Positions 56,408 through 64,000 of a DNA stretch of 64,000 bases are shown one piece after another. The notes beneath the pieces were generated by a model that was given only the letters and a program-made list of their open reading frames with translations, was not told where the DNA came from and ran no database searches. Origin of the DNA: Rhodococcus sp. ARC_M5. Lineage in GTDB: Bacteria > Actinomycetota > Actinomycetes > Mycobacteriales > Mycobacteriaceae. The stretch spans positions 62,001 through 126,000 of the forward strand of contig NZ_JALGQE010000001.1 in the NCBI RefSeq assembly GCF_022810405.1, in the 5' to 3' direction. The position numbers were made by a program, and so were the translations under genes. Every line of letters begins with the position of its first letter. Within the stretch, counting starts at the first letter, position 1.

Positions 56408-58903
56408 CTATGCGCCGACTCGAGGCATCCCCATCAGCACCGGGACCTTGCGAGCCCCGGACTCGTCGAACGAGATGGTGGGGTCCGCCTCACTCGGGGC
56501 GTTGACGAACGAGACGAATCGACCGAGCTTCTCGTCGTCTTCGAGCACACCGGCCCATTCGTCCTTGTATCCGGCGACGTGACGTGACATGTCTGCTTCG
56601 AGCTCTGCGCCGATCCCGAGGCTGTCCTCGCACACGACGGCCCTGAGGTGGTCCAGGCCCCCGTCGAGCGATTCGAGCCACGGTGCCGTGCGCTGCAAAC
56701 GGTCGGCGGTACGCACGTAGAACATGAGGTAGCGGTCGATGTAGCTGACCAGAGTGGCGTCGTCGAGGTTGGAGGCCAGCAATTGAGCGTGCTTGGGTGA
56801 CTGCCCGCCGTTGCCGCCCACGTAGAGGTTCCAGCCACCCTCCGTCGCGATGATTCCGACGTCCTTGCCACGGGCCTCGGCGCATTCTCGCGCGCAACCA
56901 GAGACGCCGAACTTGATCTTGTGCGGCGACCGTAGGCCGCGGTAACGGTTCTCCAGGTCCACTGCCATACCCACCGAGTCCTGGACGCCGTAGCGGCACC
57001 ACGTGGATCCCACGCAGCTCTTGACCGTGCGCAGCGACTTCCCGTACGCCTGACCAGATTCCATCCCGGCGTCGACGAGGCGCTTCCAGATCGCCGGCAA
57101 CTGCTCGACGCGGGCACCGAACATGTCGATGCGCTGGCCTCCGGTCACCTTGGTGTACAGCCCGAAATCGCGAGCGACCTCGCCGATGACGATGAGCTGC
57201 TCGGGCGTGCACTCGCCGCCTGGCATCCGAGGCACCACCGAATACGTGCCGTTCTTCTGGATGTTGGCCAGGAAATGATCGTTGGTGTCCTGCAGCGACG
57301 CCTGCTCGCCGTCGAGAATGTGATCCGAGGACGTCGATGCGAGGATCGACGCCACGACGGGCTTGCAGATGTCACAGCCGGTTCCCGCACCGTACTTGGC
57401 GATCAGCGAGGAGAACGTACGGGTGTCGGTCGCCCGAACTATCTCGAACAGCTCGGCCCTGGACTGAGAGAAGTGCTCGCACAACGACTTCGAGAGCACC
57501 ACCCCGGACGCCGCCAGCAACGACTTGATGGACGGCAGGCATCCGCCGCAGGTGGTCCCCGCGGTGGTGCAGCTCTTCACGGCGGGCAGATCGCAGGCTC
57601 CGTCGGCGACAGCCGAGCAGATGGCACCCTTGCTCACGCCGTTGCAGGAACAGATCTCGGCGTCGTCCGGCAGCGCACCGATACCGACCTGTTCGGCTGC
57701 GGGTGAGATCAGGGCACCCGGGTCACCGGGCAACTCACGTCCGACGAGCGGACGCAACAGCGAGTACGCGGAGGCGTCGCCGACGAGGATGCCGCCGAGG
57801 AGGGTCTTCGCGTCGTCGGTCACGACGAGCTTGGCGTACGTGCCCTTGGGTGCGTCGCTGAACACCACCTCCAGAGCCCCCGGAGTGGCCGCCATCGCGT
57901 CGCCGAAGCTCGCGACATCGACTCCCATGAGCTTGAGTTTGGTGGACATGTCGGCACCAGGGAATTGCGCTGCGCCGCCGAGCAATCGGTCCGCCACGAC
58001 CTCCGCCGTCGAATATCCGGGTGCGACCAGGCCGTAGCACCGACCTTCGACCGCCGCGCATTCGCCGATGGCGTAGACGGCGGGATCGGAAGTACTGCAA
58101 CCGATGTCGACCATGATGCCGCCGCGTTCGCCGACCTCGAGCCCGCTCTCGCGGGCCAGCCGATCCTGGGGCCGTACACCGGCGGAGAACACCAGCAGAG
58201 CGGCGTCTATCGTGCTGCCGTCGCTCAATTCGATCGTCAGGCCTGCGCTGTCGTTCTCGGTGATCGACGACGTGCCCACTCCCACATGGACGTTCAACCC
58301 GAGTTCGGTGACGAGACGGGCCAACAGCGCGCCGCCGCCCTCGTCCACCTGCAGCGGCATCAATCGTGGAGCGAACTCGATGACGTGCGGGGTCATGCCC
58401 ATCTTCTTCAGCGCGTTGGCCGCTTCGAGACCGAGGAGGCCACCGCCGACCACGACACCGACGGCTCCCGGTCCAGCGGCGTCGGCGCGTGCACGGATCT
58501 TGTCCAGATCGTCGAGGGTGCGGTAGACGAAGCACGCGGGCAGGTCGTGTCCGGCGATCGGTGGGACGAACGGATAGGAACCGGTGGCGAGGACGAGCGC
58601 GTCGTACTCGACCGTGTCGCCCGTCGAGGTCACGACGGTGCGGTGGTCACGGTCGATGCGATCGGCACGGACTCCGGTGCGCATCTCGACGAGTGTGTCA
58701 CCGGGATAGTCGTTGCCCGCCAATGCGAGTTCCTTGTGGTCCCAGGCACCGACGTAGGAGGACAGTCCCACCCTGTCGTAGGCCGCCAGTGCTTCCTCGC
58801 ACAGGACCGTGACCTTCCACTCGGCCGCCTCGTCGCGCGCACGCAACGCTTCGACGAATCGGTGTCCGACCATTCCATGACCTACCACTACCGCGTTCTT
58901 CAC
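56408..58903 (-). CDS. nirB: NADH-dependent nitrite reductase large subunit NirB
   Basis: 831 residues. The N-terminal FAD/NAD part has VVVGHGMVGHRFVEAL and LATGSYPFVPPI, then VGVVVGGGLLGLEAANAL. A BFD-like 2Fe-2S region follows (CSCNGVSKGAIC, then CTTAGTTCGGC). The C-terminal sulfite/nitrite reductase part carries the siroheme and 4Fe-4S cysteines (SCVGSTWCRYGVQDS, GVSGCARECAEARGKD). It reduces nitrite to ammonium in the cytosol. GTG 58903 is preceded by GGAAGG at seven bases, so the longer frame is rejected. Confidence 0.96.
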   Translation of the reverse strand: MKNAVVVGHGMVGHRFVEALRARDEAAEWKVTVLCEEALAAYDRVGLSSYVGAWDHKELALAGNDYPGDTLVEMRTGVRADRIDRDHRTVVTSTGDTVEYDALVLATGSYPFVPPIAGHDLPACFVYRTLDDLDKIRARADAAGPGAVGVVVGGGLLGLEAANALKKMGMTPHVIEFAPRLMPLQVDEGGGALLARLVTELGLNVHVGVGTSSITENDSAGLTIELSDGSTIDAALLVFSAGVRPQDRLARESGLEVGERGGIMVDIGCSTSDPAVYAIGECAAVEGRCYGLVAPGYSTAEVVADRLLGGAAQFPGADMSTKLKLMGVDVASFGDAMAATPGALEVVFSDAPKGTYAKLVVTDDAKTLLGGILVGDASAYSLLRPLVGRELPGDPGALISPAAEQVGIGALPDDAEICSCNGVSKGAICSAVADGACDLPAVKSCTTAGTTCGGCLPSIKSLLAASGVVLSKSLCEHFSQSRAELFEIVRATDTRTFSSLIAKYGAGTGCDICKPVVASILASTSSDHILDGEQASLQDTNDHFLANIQKNGTYSVVPRMPGGECTPEQLIVIGEVARDFGLYTKVTGGQRIDMFGARVEQLPAIWKRLVDAGMESGQAYGKSLRTVKSCVGSTWCRYGVQDSVGMAVDLENRYRGLRSPHKIKFGVSGCARECAEARGKDVGIIATEGGWNLYVGGNGGQSPKHAQLLASNLDDATLVSYIDRYLMFYVRTADRLQRTAPWLESLDGGLDHLRAVVCEDSLGIGAELEADMSRHVAGYKDEWAGVLEDDEKLGRFVSFVNAPSEADPTISFDESGARKVPVLMGMPRVGA

Positions 58904-58965
58904 AACGGGTCCTTCCGATTCTGCGTTGCCGTGCACTGTGTCTCGTCCCTGCCGGTGATGAATCC

Positions 58966-60453
58966 TCAGACCGCGACCGGTGCGTCGGCATCCGCGGAGT
59001 TCGTCCTACGGAGGTAGATCGCCCAGGTGACGGCGGCGCACACGACGTAGAACACGAGGAACACCCAGAATGCCGTGGTGGCCGACTTCGCTTCACCCGA
59101 GTACGACGCGCGGAGCACCAGGTTGATGCCCACACCACCGAGAGCGCCGATCGCGCCGGCGATGCCGATGAGTGCGCCGGACATCTTGCGCGACCAGTGC
59201 TGCTGCTCGTCGACGGTCATACCCTGCAGCGCAGTGGATTTCGCGGCGAAGATGGCAGGGATCATCTTGTAGACCGATCCGTTTCCGATTCCGGAGAGCA
59301 GGAAGAGGGCGATGAATCCGACGACGAAGAGCACCATGACGGTGCCGCTGGCCGCCCCGGGAGTCGAATCGTCCCAGGTACTGGCCGCGACCAGAATTCC
59401 GGTGGAGAAGGTCATCGCCACGAACGTGTACAGGGTGATCTTGCCGCCACCGATCTTGTCGGCGAGCTTGCCGCCGAACGGACGAGACAGCGAGCCGAGC
59501 AACGGCCCGATGAAGGCGATCTGGGCGGCCTGCAGCGACGCCTGCGCCTGCAGCGCCGGAGTTGCAGGCGCTCCGTCGGTGAGGCCGGCGAGGAAGTTGA
59601 TCTGGAGAACCTGTCCGAACGCGAAGCTGAATCCGATGAACGATCCGAACGTACCGATGTAGAGGAACGCGATCCACCACGAGTCCGAGAACTTGAGTAC
59701 GTCGATCATGGACCGGCCGTTGGTCTTCTGGTTGTCGAGATTGTCCATGTACAGCGCGGCACCGACGGCGGCCAGCGCGATGAACACGAGGTAGACGGCG
59801 CAGACGATCTCGGGTGCGGTGTTTCCGACGGTGGCGATGACCAACAGGCCGATGAGCTGGATGACGGGCACGCCGATGTTGCCGCCGCCTGCGTTGAGCC
59901 CGAGCGCCCATCCCTTTTCGCGTTGAGGATAGAACGCATTGATGTTGGTCATCGAGGATGCGAAGTTGCCACCACCGAGTCCGGCGAACGCGGCCACGAT
60001 GATGTACGTGGTGTACGACGCCGGGTTGAGCATGAAGTACATCGTCAGCACGGTGGGGATCAGCAACACCAGCGCACTGAAGATGGTCCAATTACGTCCA
60101 CCGAACTTGGCCGTGGCGAAGGTGTAGGGAATCCTCAGGATCGCCCCGACGAGTGTGGGTACGGCCACGAGAAAGAATTTGCCCGCAGCGTCGATTCCGT
60201 AGACCGACAACGGCATGAACAGCACCATCACCGACCAGATCGACCAGATCGAGAATCCGACGTGCTCGGCGATGACCGACCAGATCAGATTGCGCTTGGC
60301 GATCTGCTTGCCGCCGGCCTCCCAGGCCTCGACGTCCTCGGAATTCCAGTGCGCGATGTGATGGTCGACAGAGACGGGAACTGTTCCGGGCGGAACGGCC
60401 GCCGTGGTGGCGGAGTCGGCATCTGCCGAAGCGCTGCGAGAAAGGCTGGTCAC
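58966..60453 (-). CDS. narK: Nitrate/nitrite transporter NarK
   Basis: 495 residues with 12 membrane segments. The nitrate-signature segments are present: GLGGGNFASSMTNINAFYPQREKGWALGLNAGGGNIGVP and, in the second half, GNGSVYKMIPAIFA. It imports nitrate or exchanges nitrate and nitrite. GTG 60453 follows AGGAGG at seven bases; the longer frame is rejected. It is the first gene of narK-nirB-nirD-nnaR-sirohydrochlorin chelatase, all on one strand. Confidence 0.94.
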   Translation of the reverse strand: MTSLSRSASADADSATTAAVPPGTVPVSVDHHIAHWNSEDVEAWEAGGKQIAKRNLIWSVIAEHVGFSIWSIWSVMVLFMPLSVYGIDAAGKFFLVAVPTLVGAILRIPYTFATAKFGGRNWTIFSALVLLIPTVLTMYFMLNPASYTTYIIVAAFAGLGGGNFASSMTNINAFYPQREKGWALGLNAGGGNIGVPVIQLIGLLVIATVGNTAPEIVCAVYLVFIALAAVGAALYMDNLDNQKTNGRSMIDVLKFSDSWWIAFLYIGTFGSFIGFSFAFGQVLQINFLAGLTDGAPATPALQAQASLQAAQIAFIGPLLGSLSRPFGGKLADKIGGGKITLYTFVAMTFSTGILVAASTWDDSTPGAASGTVMVLFVVGFIALFLLSGIGNGSVYKMIPAIFAAKSTALQGMTVDEQQHWSRKMSGALIGIAGAIGALGGVGINLVLRASYSGEAKSATTAFWVFLVFYVVCAAVTWAIYLRRTNSADADAPVAV

Positions 60454-60482
60454 GTGTGGCCTCCTGATCGGTGTGTGGACCG

Positions 60483-60501
60483 AACATAGGAAAGCCATGT
60501 T
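60483..60501. promoter_or_regulatory. Palindrome upstream of narK
   Basis: AACAT-N9-ATGTT, centred 39 bases before the narK start, near a -10-like TATGTT. It is a candidate operator, but short arms make chance likely. No clear GlnR box was found by eye. Confidence 0.3.
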
Positions 60502-60594
60502 GCAGCGGCGCTGCGTGCGGTGACTCGCTGATTAACTTGGTCTCACGCGCCCTCGAGCACCGACGTGAGATGAAGTGTCACCGAGCGTTCTGCA

Positions 60595-61836
60595 TCACCA
60601 GGTGTCCTCCAGCATCCGCGGTCGGCAGCACAGAAACCCACCGACCAGCAGAACCGCCACGCAGCCGGTCAGCAGAACCAGCGGCAGTCCCCATCCCCCG
60701 GACTCGGTGTGCAGCAGCCCGAACAGGATCGGGCCCGTCGAGGACACCACGTAGCCCAGCCCCTGGGTGAATCCCGAGAGCGAGGACGATCCCACCGCCG
60801 TGCGTGTCCTGAGGTTGATCAGCGTCAGCGACATCGGGAAGGTCATCGTGCCGAGCCCGACCAGGCACACCCAGACCACCGTTCCGGTGCCGGGCGACCA
60901 GTGCAGGCCCGCGAAGCCGCCGAGGTAGCACACCGCGGCAAGCATGACGAGGCCGAACGGATTGCGCAGTTTCGCGCAGAGAGTCGGCGCAGCCAACGAG
61001 GTGATCAACCCCATCGCGCCGAAGGCGGCAACCGAGGCACCGGCCAACCCTTCGCCGATACCCGAGTCGATCAACAGCGTCGGCAGCCAGGTGAGCATGG
61101 AGTACGTGATCAGCGACGTCATCGCGAACATCATCACCATTCCCCACGCGAGCGAGGAGTGATGGATCCGGCCACCGGACCGGGTGTGGACGGCCGCCGA
61201 ACCGGCCTCGGCCGAGACGTCCTTCTCGTCGCGGCCGCGTCGGGAGATCACGACGCCGAGCCACGGCAGTGCAGCGGCAACGCCGACGATCGCCCATACT
61301 CCGATCGAGAGCCGCCACCCGTGGGCATCCGCGACGGGGACCGCGAGCAGGGGCGGAATCATGGTGCTGATCTGCATGGCACAGATGTAGATGGTGCTCA
61401 CCACAGCGAGGCGATCGGAGAAATACCGTTTGACCAACGGCGGAATGACGACGTTGCCGATACCCATGCCCGCGAGAGCGATCGCGGATAGTGCCAGCAA
61501 CGACGCGGTGTTCGGCGCGAACGCGCGGGTGGCCATGCCGACGGTGGTCAGAGCCATGGCCAGCAATGCGGCTCGCTCGAGTCCGGTGCGCTTGGCCAGA
61601 AGCGGCGTGGCCAGCCCGAACACGGCGAACATCGCGGGCGGCAACATTCCGACGATGCCGATCACCGTGTCCCCGAACTGCAGGTCGGTGCCGATCCTGC
61701 CGAACAGTGGACTGATGGACGTCACCGCGGCGCGCAGAGTCAGTGCGGAGAGAACGATGGCCGCGAACACCAGGAGGCGCCCGCGGACGAGCGACGTACC
61801 GGTCGGGGTGGTCTCGGAAACGGTAGGGGCACTCAC
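60595..61836 (-). CDS. MFS transporter, CynX/NimT type
   Basis: About 413 residues with 12 membrane segments. The first half has LRAAVTSISPLFGRIGTDLQ and VGMLPPAMFAVFGLATPLLAKRTGLERA, the pattern of the CynX/NimT (cyanate, nitroimidazole) group. GTG 61836 was chosen; an ATG at 61863 would lie in the operator palindrome. It is divergent from a GntR regulator, which probably controls it. Placement beside the nitrogen cluster suggests, but does not prove, a nitrogen compound as substrate. Confidence 0.85.
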   Translation of the reverse strand: MSAPTVSETTPTGTSLVRGRLLVFAAIVLSALTLRAAVTSISPLFGRIGTDLQFGDTVIGIVGMLPPAMFAVFGLATPLLAKRTGLERAALLAMALTTVGMATRAFAPNTASLLALSAIALAGMGIGNVVIPPLVKRYFSDRLAVVSTIYICAMQISTMIPPLLAVPVADAHGWRLSIGVWAIVGVAAALPWLGVVISRRGRDEKDVSAEAGSAAVHTRSGGRIHHSSLAWGMVMMFAMTSLITYSMLTWLPTLLIDSGIGEGLAGASVAAFGAMGLITSLAAPTLCAKLRNPFGLVMLAAVCYLGGFAGLHWSPGTGTVVWVCLVGLGTMTFPMSLTLINLRTRTAVGSSSLSGFTQGLGYVVSSTGPILFGLLHTESGGWGLPLVLLTGCVAVLLVGGFLCCRPRMLEDTW

Positions 61837-61849
61837 CGCGTAATCATAG

Positions 61850-61864
61850 GATGACCGGATCATC
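61850..61864. promoter_or_regulatory. Operator-like palindrome between MFS and GntR genes
   Basis: GATGA-CCGGA-TCATC, perfect five-base arms, midway between the two divergent start codons (13 bases from one, 53 from the other). FadR-subfamily GntR proteins usually bind such sites, so joint control of both genes is likely. Confidence 0.55.
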
Positions 61865-61917
61865 GGGTGCAAAGCACTAATATCGACGGCGCAACGTCCC
61901 CAGCCCGAGGAGTCCAC

Positions 61918-62607
61918 GTGCGGCAGGTCCAGCGATCGAGCCTGATTTCCCAGGTCACCGCTCAGCTGCGCGACGAGATCACGTCGCAGCGATGGCCGGT
62001 GGGCACACGGATCCCCACCGAGCCCGAACTGTGTGAGATGACCGGCACCGGACGCAACACCGTGCGCGAAGCGGTGCAGGCACTCGTCCACGCCGGCATG
62101 GTCGAGCGCAGGCAGGGATCGGGCACGTTCGTCATGACGTGCTCGGATCTGGGCGGCACGCTCGGCAAGTACTTCTCGGACGCCCGACACCGCGACGTCA
62201 CCGAGCTACGCGAAACCCTGGAAGTCACTGCGGCCGCACTCGCAGCCGACCGACGCAACGACGACGACATCCGTGTGATGCTCGGCGCGCTGGAGGACCG
62301 CAACGTGGCCTGGTCGAACCCGACGCCACTGGCCGATGCCGTTCGGATCGACGCCCACCTGCACCGCGCCATCGTCTCGGCCAGTCACAACGCGATCTAC
62401 CTGGAGTTCTACGATTCGCTGCTGCCGGTGATCCACGACGCCATGCGCCACCACGCCATCGAGCACGACAACGATTACGTCGACGAACACACCGCGCTCG
62501 TACAGGCGGTCATCGACGGTGACGCCGCCCGCGCGATGCTCGCCGCTCGATCGCTGTTCCACGAGCTGGCCGAACCGCTCGCCCGCGTAGCGAAACTCAC
62601 AGAATGA
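61918..62607 (+). CDS. FadR-subfamily GntR transcriptional regulator
   Basis: 229 residues. The N-terminal winged helix has SLISQVTAQLRDEITSQRWPVGTRIPTEPELCEMTG and NTVREAVQALVHAGMVERRQGSGTFV. The C-terminal helical FCD effector domain has TELRETLEVTAAALAADRR and the metal-binding DAHLHRAIVSASHN with later His residues. GTG 61918 is preceded by GAGGAG at five bases; an earlier GTG at 61867 is less likely. Its end overlaps the TIGR02569 gene convergently by 11 bases. Confidence 0.9.
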   Translation: MRQVQRSSLISQVTAQLRDEITSQRWPVGTRIPTEPELCEMTGTGRNTVREAVQALVHAGMVERRQGSGTFVMTCSDLGGTLGKYFSDARHRDVTELRETLEVTAAALAADRRNDDDIRVMLGALEDRNVAWSNPTPLADAVRIDAHLHRAIVSASHNAIYLEFYDSLLPVIHDAMRHHAIEHDNDYVDEHTALVQAVIDGDAARAMLAARSLFHELAEPLARVAKLTE

Positions 62608-63508
62608 GGCGCACCAAGTCCGCTGTTCGCGCGAGACCGGGGAAGGCCTCGGACGTCGATCGCGGATGAAGCGCATGCACTGCGAGACGAAACATCAACG
62701 CGCGCAGCAACATCTGCGGCCATTCCGGTAGATCGTCCCAGCGGCCGACCAGACCGTCGTCGGCATCCCCCCAGGACAGTGCGTCGACCACGGCCACCCC
62801 GGCAGCCCAGGGTGCAGGACGCCAATACGGGGTGATGTCGCTGATGCCGGGCGCATCGCTGCCCGAGAACAGCACCGTTCCGAACAGATCGCCGTGCACC
62901 AATTGGTCCGGTGACTCCACGGGCTTACGCAGCGTCGCAAGCTGTTTGACCAGTTCGAGACTGCTCTTGCCGTCACTGGACGACGGCTCGGGTGCGCCCG
63001 CGCCGCGAGCCGAGCGCAGTGGAACGGCCTCCCAGGCCGCTCTGTCCGCTGCGACGAACACGTCCACGTCCGCCCACGGGGCCACCGGGGGCTGAACCAG
63101 AAATCGGGGGCGCTCGAGTTGCGCAGTCGCCGCGTGCAAGCGCATCGACAACGAGACGACCTCGTCGTGGCGGGGTTCGGGCTCACCGGCCACGAACGTG
63201 TCTGCGCGCCAGCCCGATACGACGTACCGACCGTCGGTGGAGCGCACAGGGCGAGCGAGCCGAACCCCGTCCACCGTCAACGTCTCGCGCACCTTTGCCG
63301 ACCACGCGGCGCGCGCATGGTCTGCCACCGGCGACAGAACCACGTCACCCAGACGCCATCCGCCGTCCCAGTCCGCACCGAGAGGTGCCGGCTCGACATC
63401 GCGCAGCCCGAACGTAGAGATCACGTGCTGAGGAGGTTCGACAGAGCTCACGAACTTCACGGTACCGCCGATCGTGGTGCCGCTGCGGACGACGCGCACA
63501 CGCACCAC
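62597..63508 (-). CDS. TIGR02569 family protein (phosphotransferase-like)
   Basis: Up to 303 residues of an actinobacterial family (TIGR02569) distantly like aminoglycoside phosphotransferases. VHGDLFGTVLFSG resembles the catalytic loop HGDxxxxN, but Asn is replaced by Thr; a later ISDITPYWRPAPWAAGVAVVDAL corresponds to the metal-binding region. The activity is therefore uncertain. The start is ambiguous: GTG 63508 is one base after the moeZ stop, while GTG 63460 or 63451 gives a start closer to relatives. Linked to moeZ as in mycobacteria. Confidence 0.8.
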   Translation of the reverse strand: MVRVRVVRSGTTIGGTVKFVSSVEPPQHVISTFGLRDVEPAPLGADWDGGWRLGDVVLSPVADHARAAWSAKVRETLTVDGVRLARPVRSTDGRYVVSGWRADTFVAGEPEPRHDEVVSLSMRLHAATAQLERPRFLVQPPVAPWADVDVFVAADRAAWEAVPLRSARGAGAPEPSSSDGKSSLELVKQLATLRKPVESPDQLVHGDLFGTVLFSGSDAPGISDITPYWRPAPWAAGVAVVDALSWGDADDGLVGRWDDLPEWPQMLLRALMFRLAVHALHPRSTSEAFPGLARTADLVRLIL

Positions 63509-63509
63509 A

Positions 63510-64000
63510 TCAGTAGATGGGCAGACCGGGTTCGATTTGCTTGGCCCACTCCACTATTCCGCCGTGCAGGTGGGTGGCGTCGGAGAAACCGGCACCGACG
63601 AGGGCGGCGAGCACTTCAGCGGACCTGATGCCGGTTTTGCAGTAGAGCACGATGGGGACGTGTTGCGGCAGATCGGCCATCGCCGCCCCGGAGAGGATTC
63701 GGTCCTTGGGAATCAGTCGAGCACCGTCGATGTGGACGATGTCCCACTCCACCGGCTCACGTACGTCGATGAGGGCAACCTCGTTTCCGGACTGCATCAT
63801 CGCGCGCAGCTCCCCCGGAGTGATCGATTCGCCGGTGGATTCGGCGGCCGGAACCACTCCACAGAACGCCTCGTAATCGATCAGCTCGGTGATCGGCGTT
63901 CGATGCGGATCACGCGTCAGTCCGACGGTTCGATAACTCATCGCCAGTGCGTCGTAGATCATCAGTCGGCCCAGCAGCGTCTCGCCGATTCCGGTGATCA
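63510..64000 (-). CDS. moeZ: MoeZ adenylyltransferase/sulfurtransferase, 3' part (cut by window edge)
   Basis: Only the last 163 codons are in the window. The visible part starts in ITGIGETLLGRLMIYDALAMSYR, the end of the E1-like adenylyltransferase domain, and continues into a rhodanese domain (VALIDVREPVEWDI) with the active-site Cys in VLYCKTGIRSAEVLA. MoeZ activates and thiolates sulfur-carrier proteins for molybdopterin, thiamine or cysteine synthesis. It lies directly upstream of the TIGR02569 gene on the same strand. Confidence 0.92.
   Translation of the reverse strand, partial: ITGIGETLLGRLMIYDALAMSYRTVGLTRDPHRTPITELIDYEAFCGVVPAAESTGESITPGELRAMMQSGNEVALIDVREPVEWDIVHIDGARLIPKDRILSGAAMADLPQHVPIVLYCKTGIRSAEVLAALVGAGFSDATHLHGGIVEWAKQIEPGLPIY

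Noticed and set aside
60540-60590. GlnR-type nitrogen box upstream of narK
   Set aside because: GTGAC-like half-sites occur but spacing and second half do not match the expected pattern convincingly.

Overview
The window is high-GC actinobacterial chromosome, most likely Rhodococcus or a close mycolic-acid-forming relative. The evidence is gene content and order that I recognise from Mycobacterium tuberculosis: smpB-ftsX-ftsE-(proline-rich protein)-(MscS)-prfB, hisN-fadE24-fadE23, and the long block UPF0182 / PDZ-Lon protease / zinc metalloprotease / E1-like protein / ABC1 kinase / whiB7 / uvrD2 / mycoredoxin / nudC / K+ channel / adnB-adnA / lipV / alkyltransferase-like protein. An actinobacterial tmRNA tag, a WhiB7 with AT-hook, a resuscitation-promoting factor and many GTG starts fit the same assignment. 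I see no insertion sequence, prophage, integrase or CRISPR array; this looks like core chromosome with modest accessory patches.

Layout. (1) 86-9185, all minus strand: an alpha/beta hydrolase, then a five-gene overlapping lipid-modification cassette (amine-oxidase-like flavoprotein, DUF1365, two Cfa-type methyltransferases, DUF1295 reductase-like membrane protein), then pgm and an MFS exporter. (2) 9264-16878: tmRNA, an SDR/DUF2867 protein, a DMT exporter, smpB, ftsX, ftsE, a proline-rich membrane protein, an MscS channel and prfB. tmRNA, SmpB and RF2 are all translation-termination or rescue functions. (3) 16951-20936: hisN, DUF1304, and the fadE24-fadE23 acyl-CoA dehydrogenase pair behind twin operator-like palindromes. 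(4) 21037-24331: an accessory-looking patch with a DGPF protein plus ECF42 sigma factor, a small acidic protein, a truncated GyrB-like ATPase domain and an orphan Imm-5-like protein; the initiator tRNA and an Rpf follow at 24337-25491.

(5) 25633-34504: UPF0182, PPA1309, PDZ-Lon protease, zinc metalloprotease, E1-like protein and ABC1 kinase, a conserved block of membrane and proteolysis genes of unknown joint purpose. (6) 34539-35427: whiB7 with a visible control region made of an AT-rich-element promoter, a 101-codon leader ORF and an intrinsic attenuator. (7) 35462-47149: DNA repair and redox genes (uvrD2, mycoredoxin, nudC, K+ channel, DoxX, adnAB). (8) 47214-52202: a NarL-type two-component system divergent from an ABC-2 exporter, then lipV, an alkyltransferase-like protein and a thioesterase.

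(9) 52216-60453: nitrate/nitrite assimilation. A MobA-MoeA fusion serves the molybdenum cofactor, sirohydrochlorin chelatase makes siroheme for NirB, a HemD-like regulator, NirD and NirB reduce nitrite to ammonium, and NarK imports nitrate or nitrite. (10) 60595-64000: a CynX/NimT-type MFS exporter divergent from a GntR regulator with a palindrome between them, a TIGR02569 protein, and the 3' end of moeZ, cut by the window edge.
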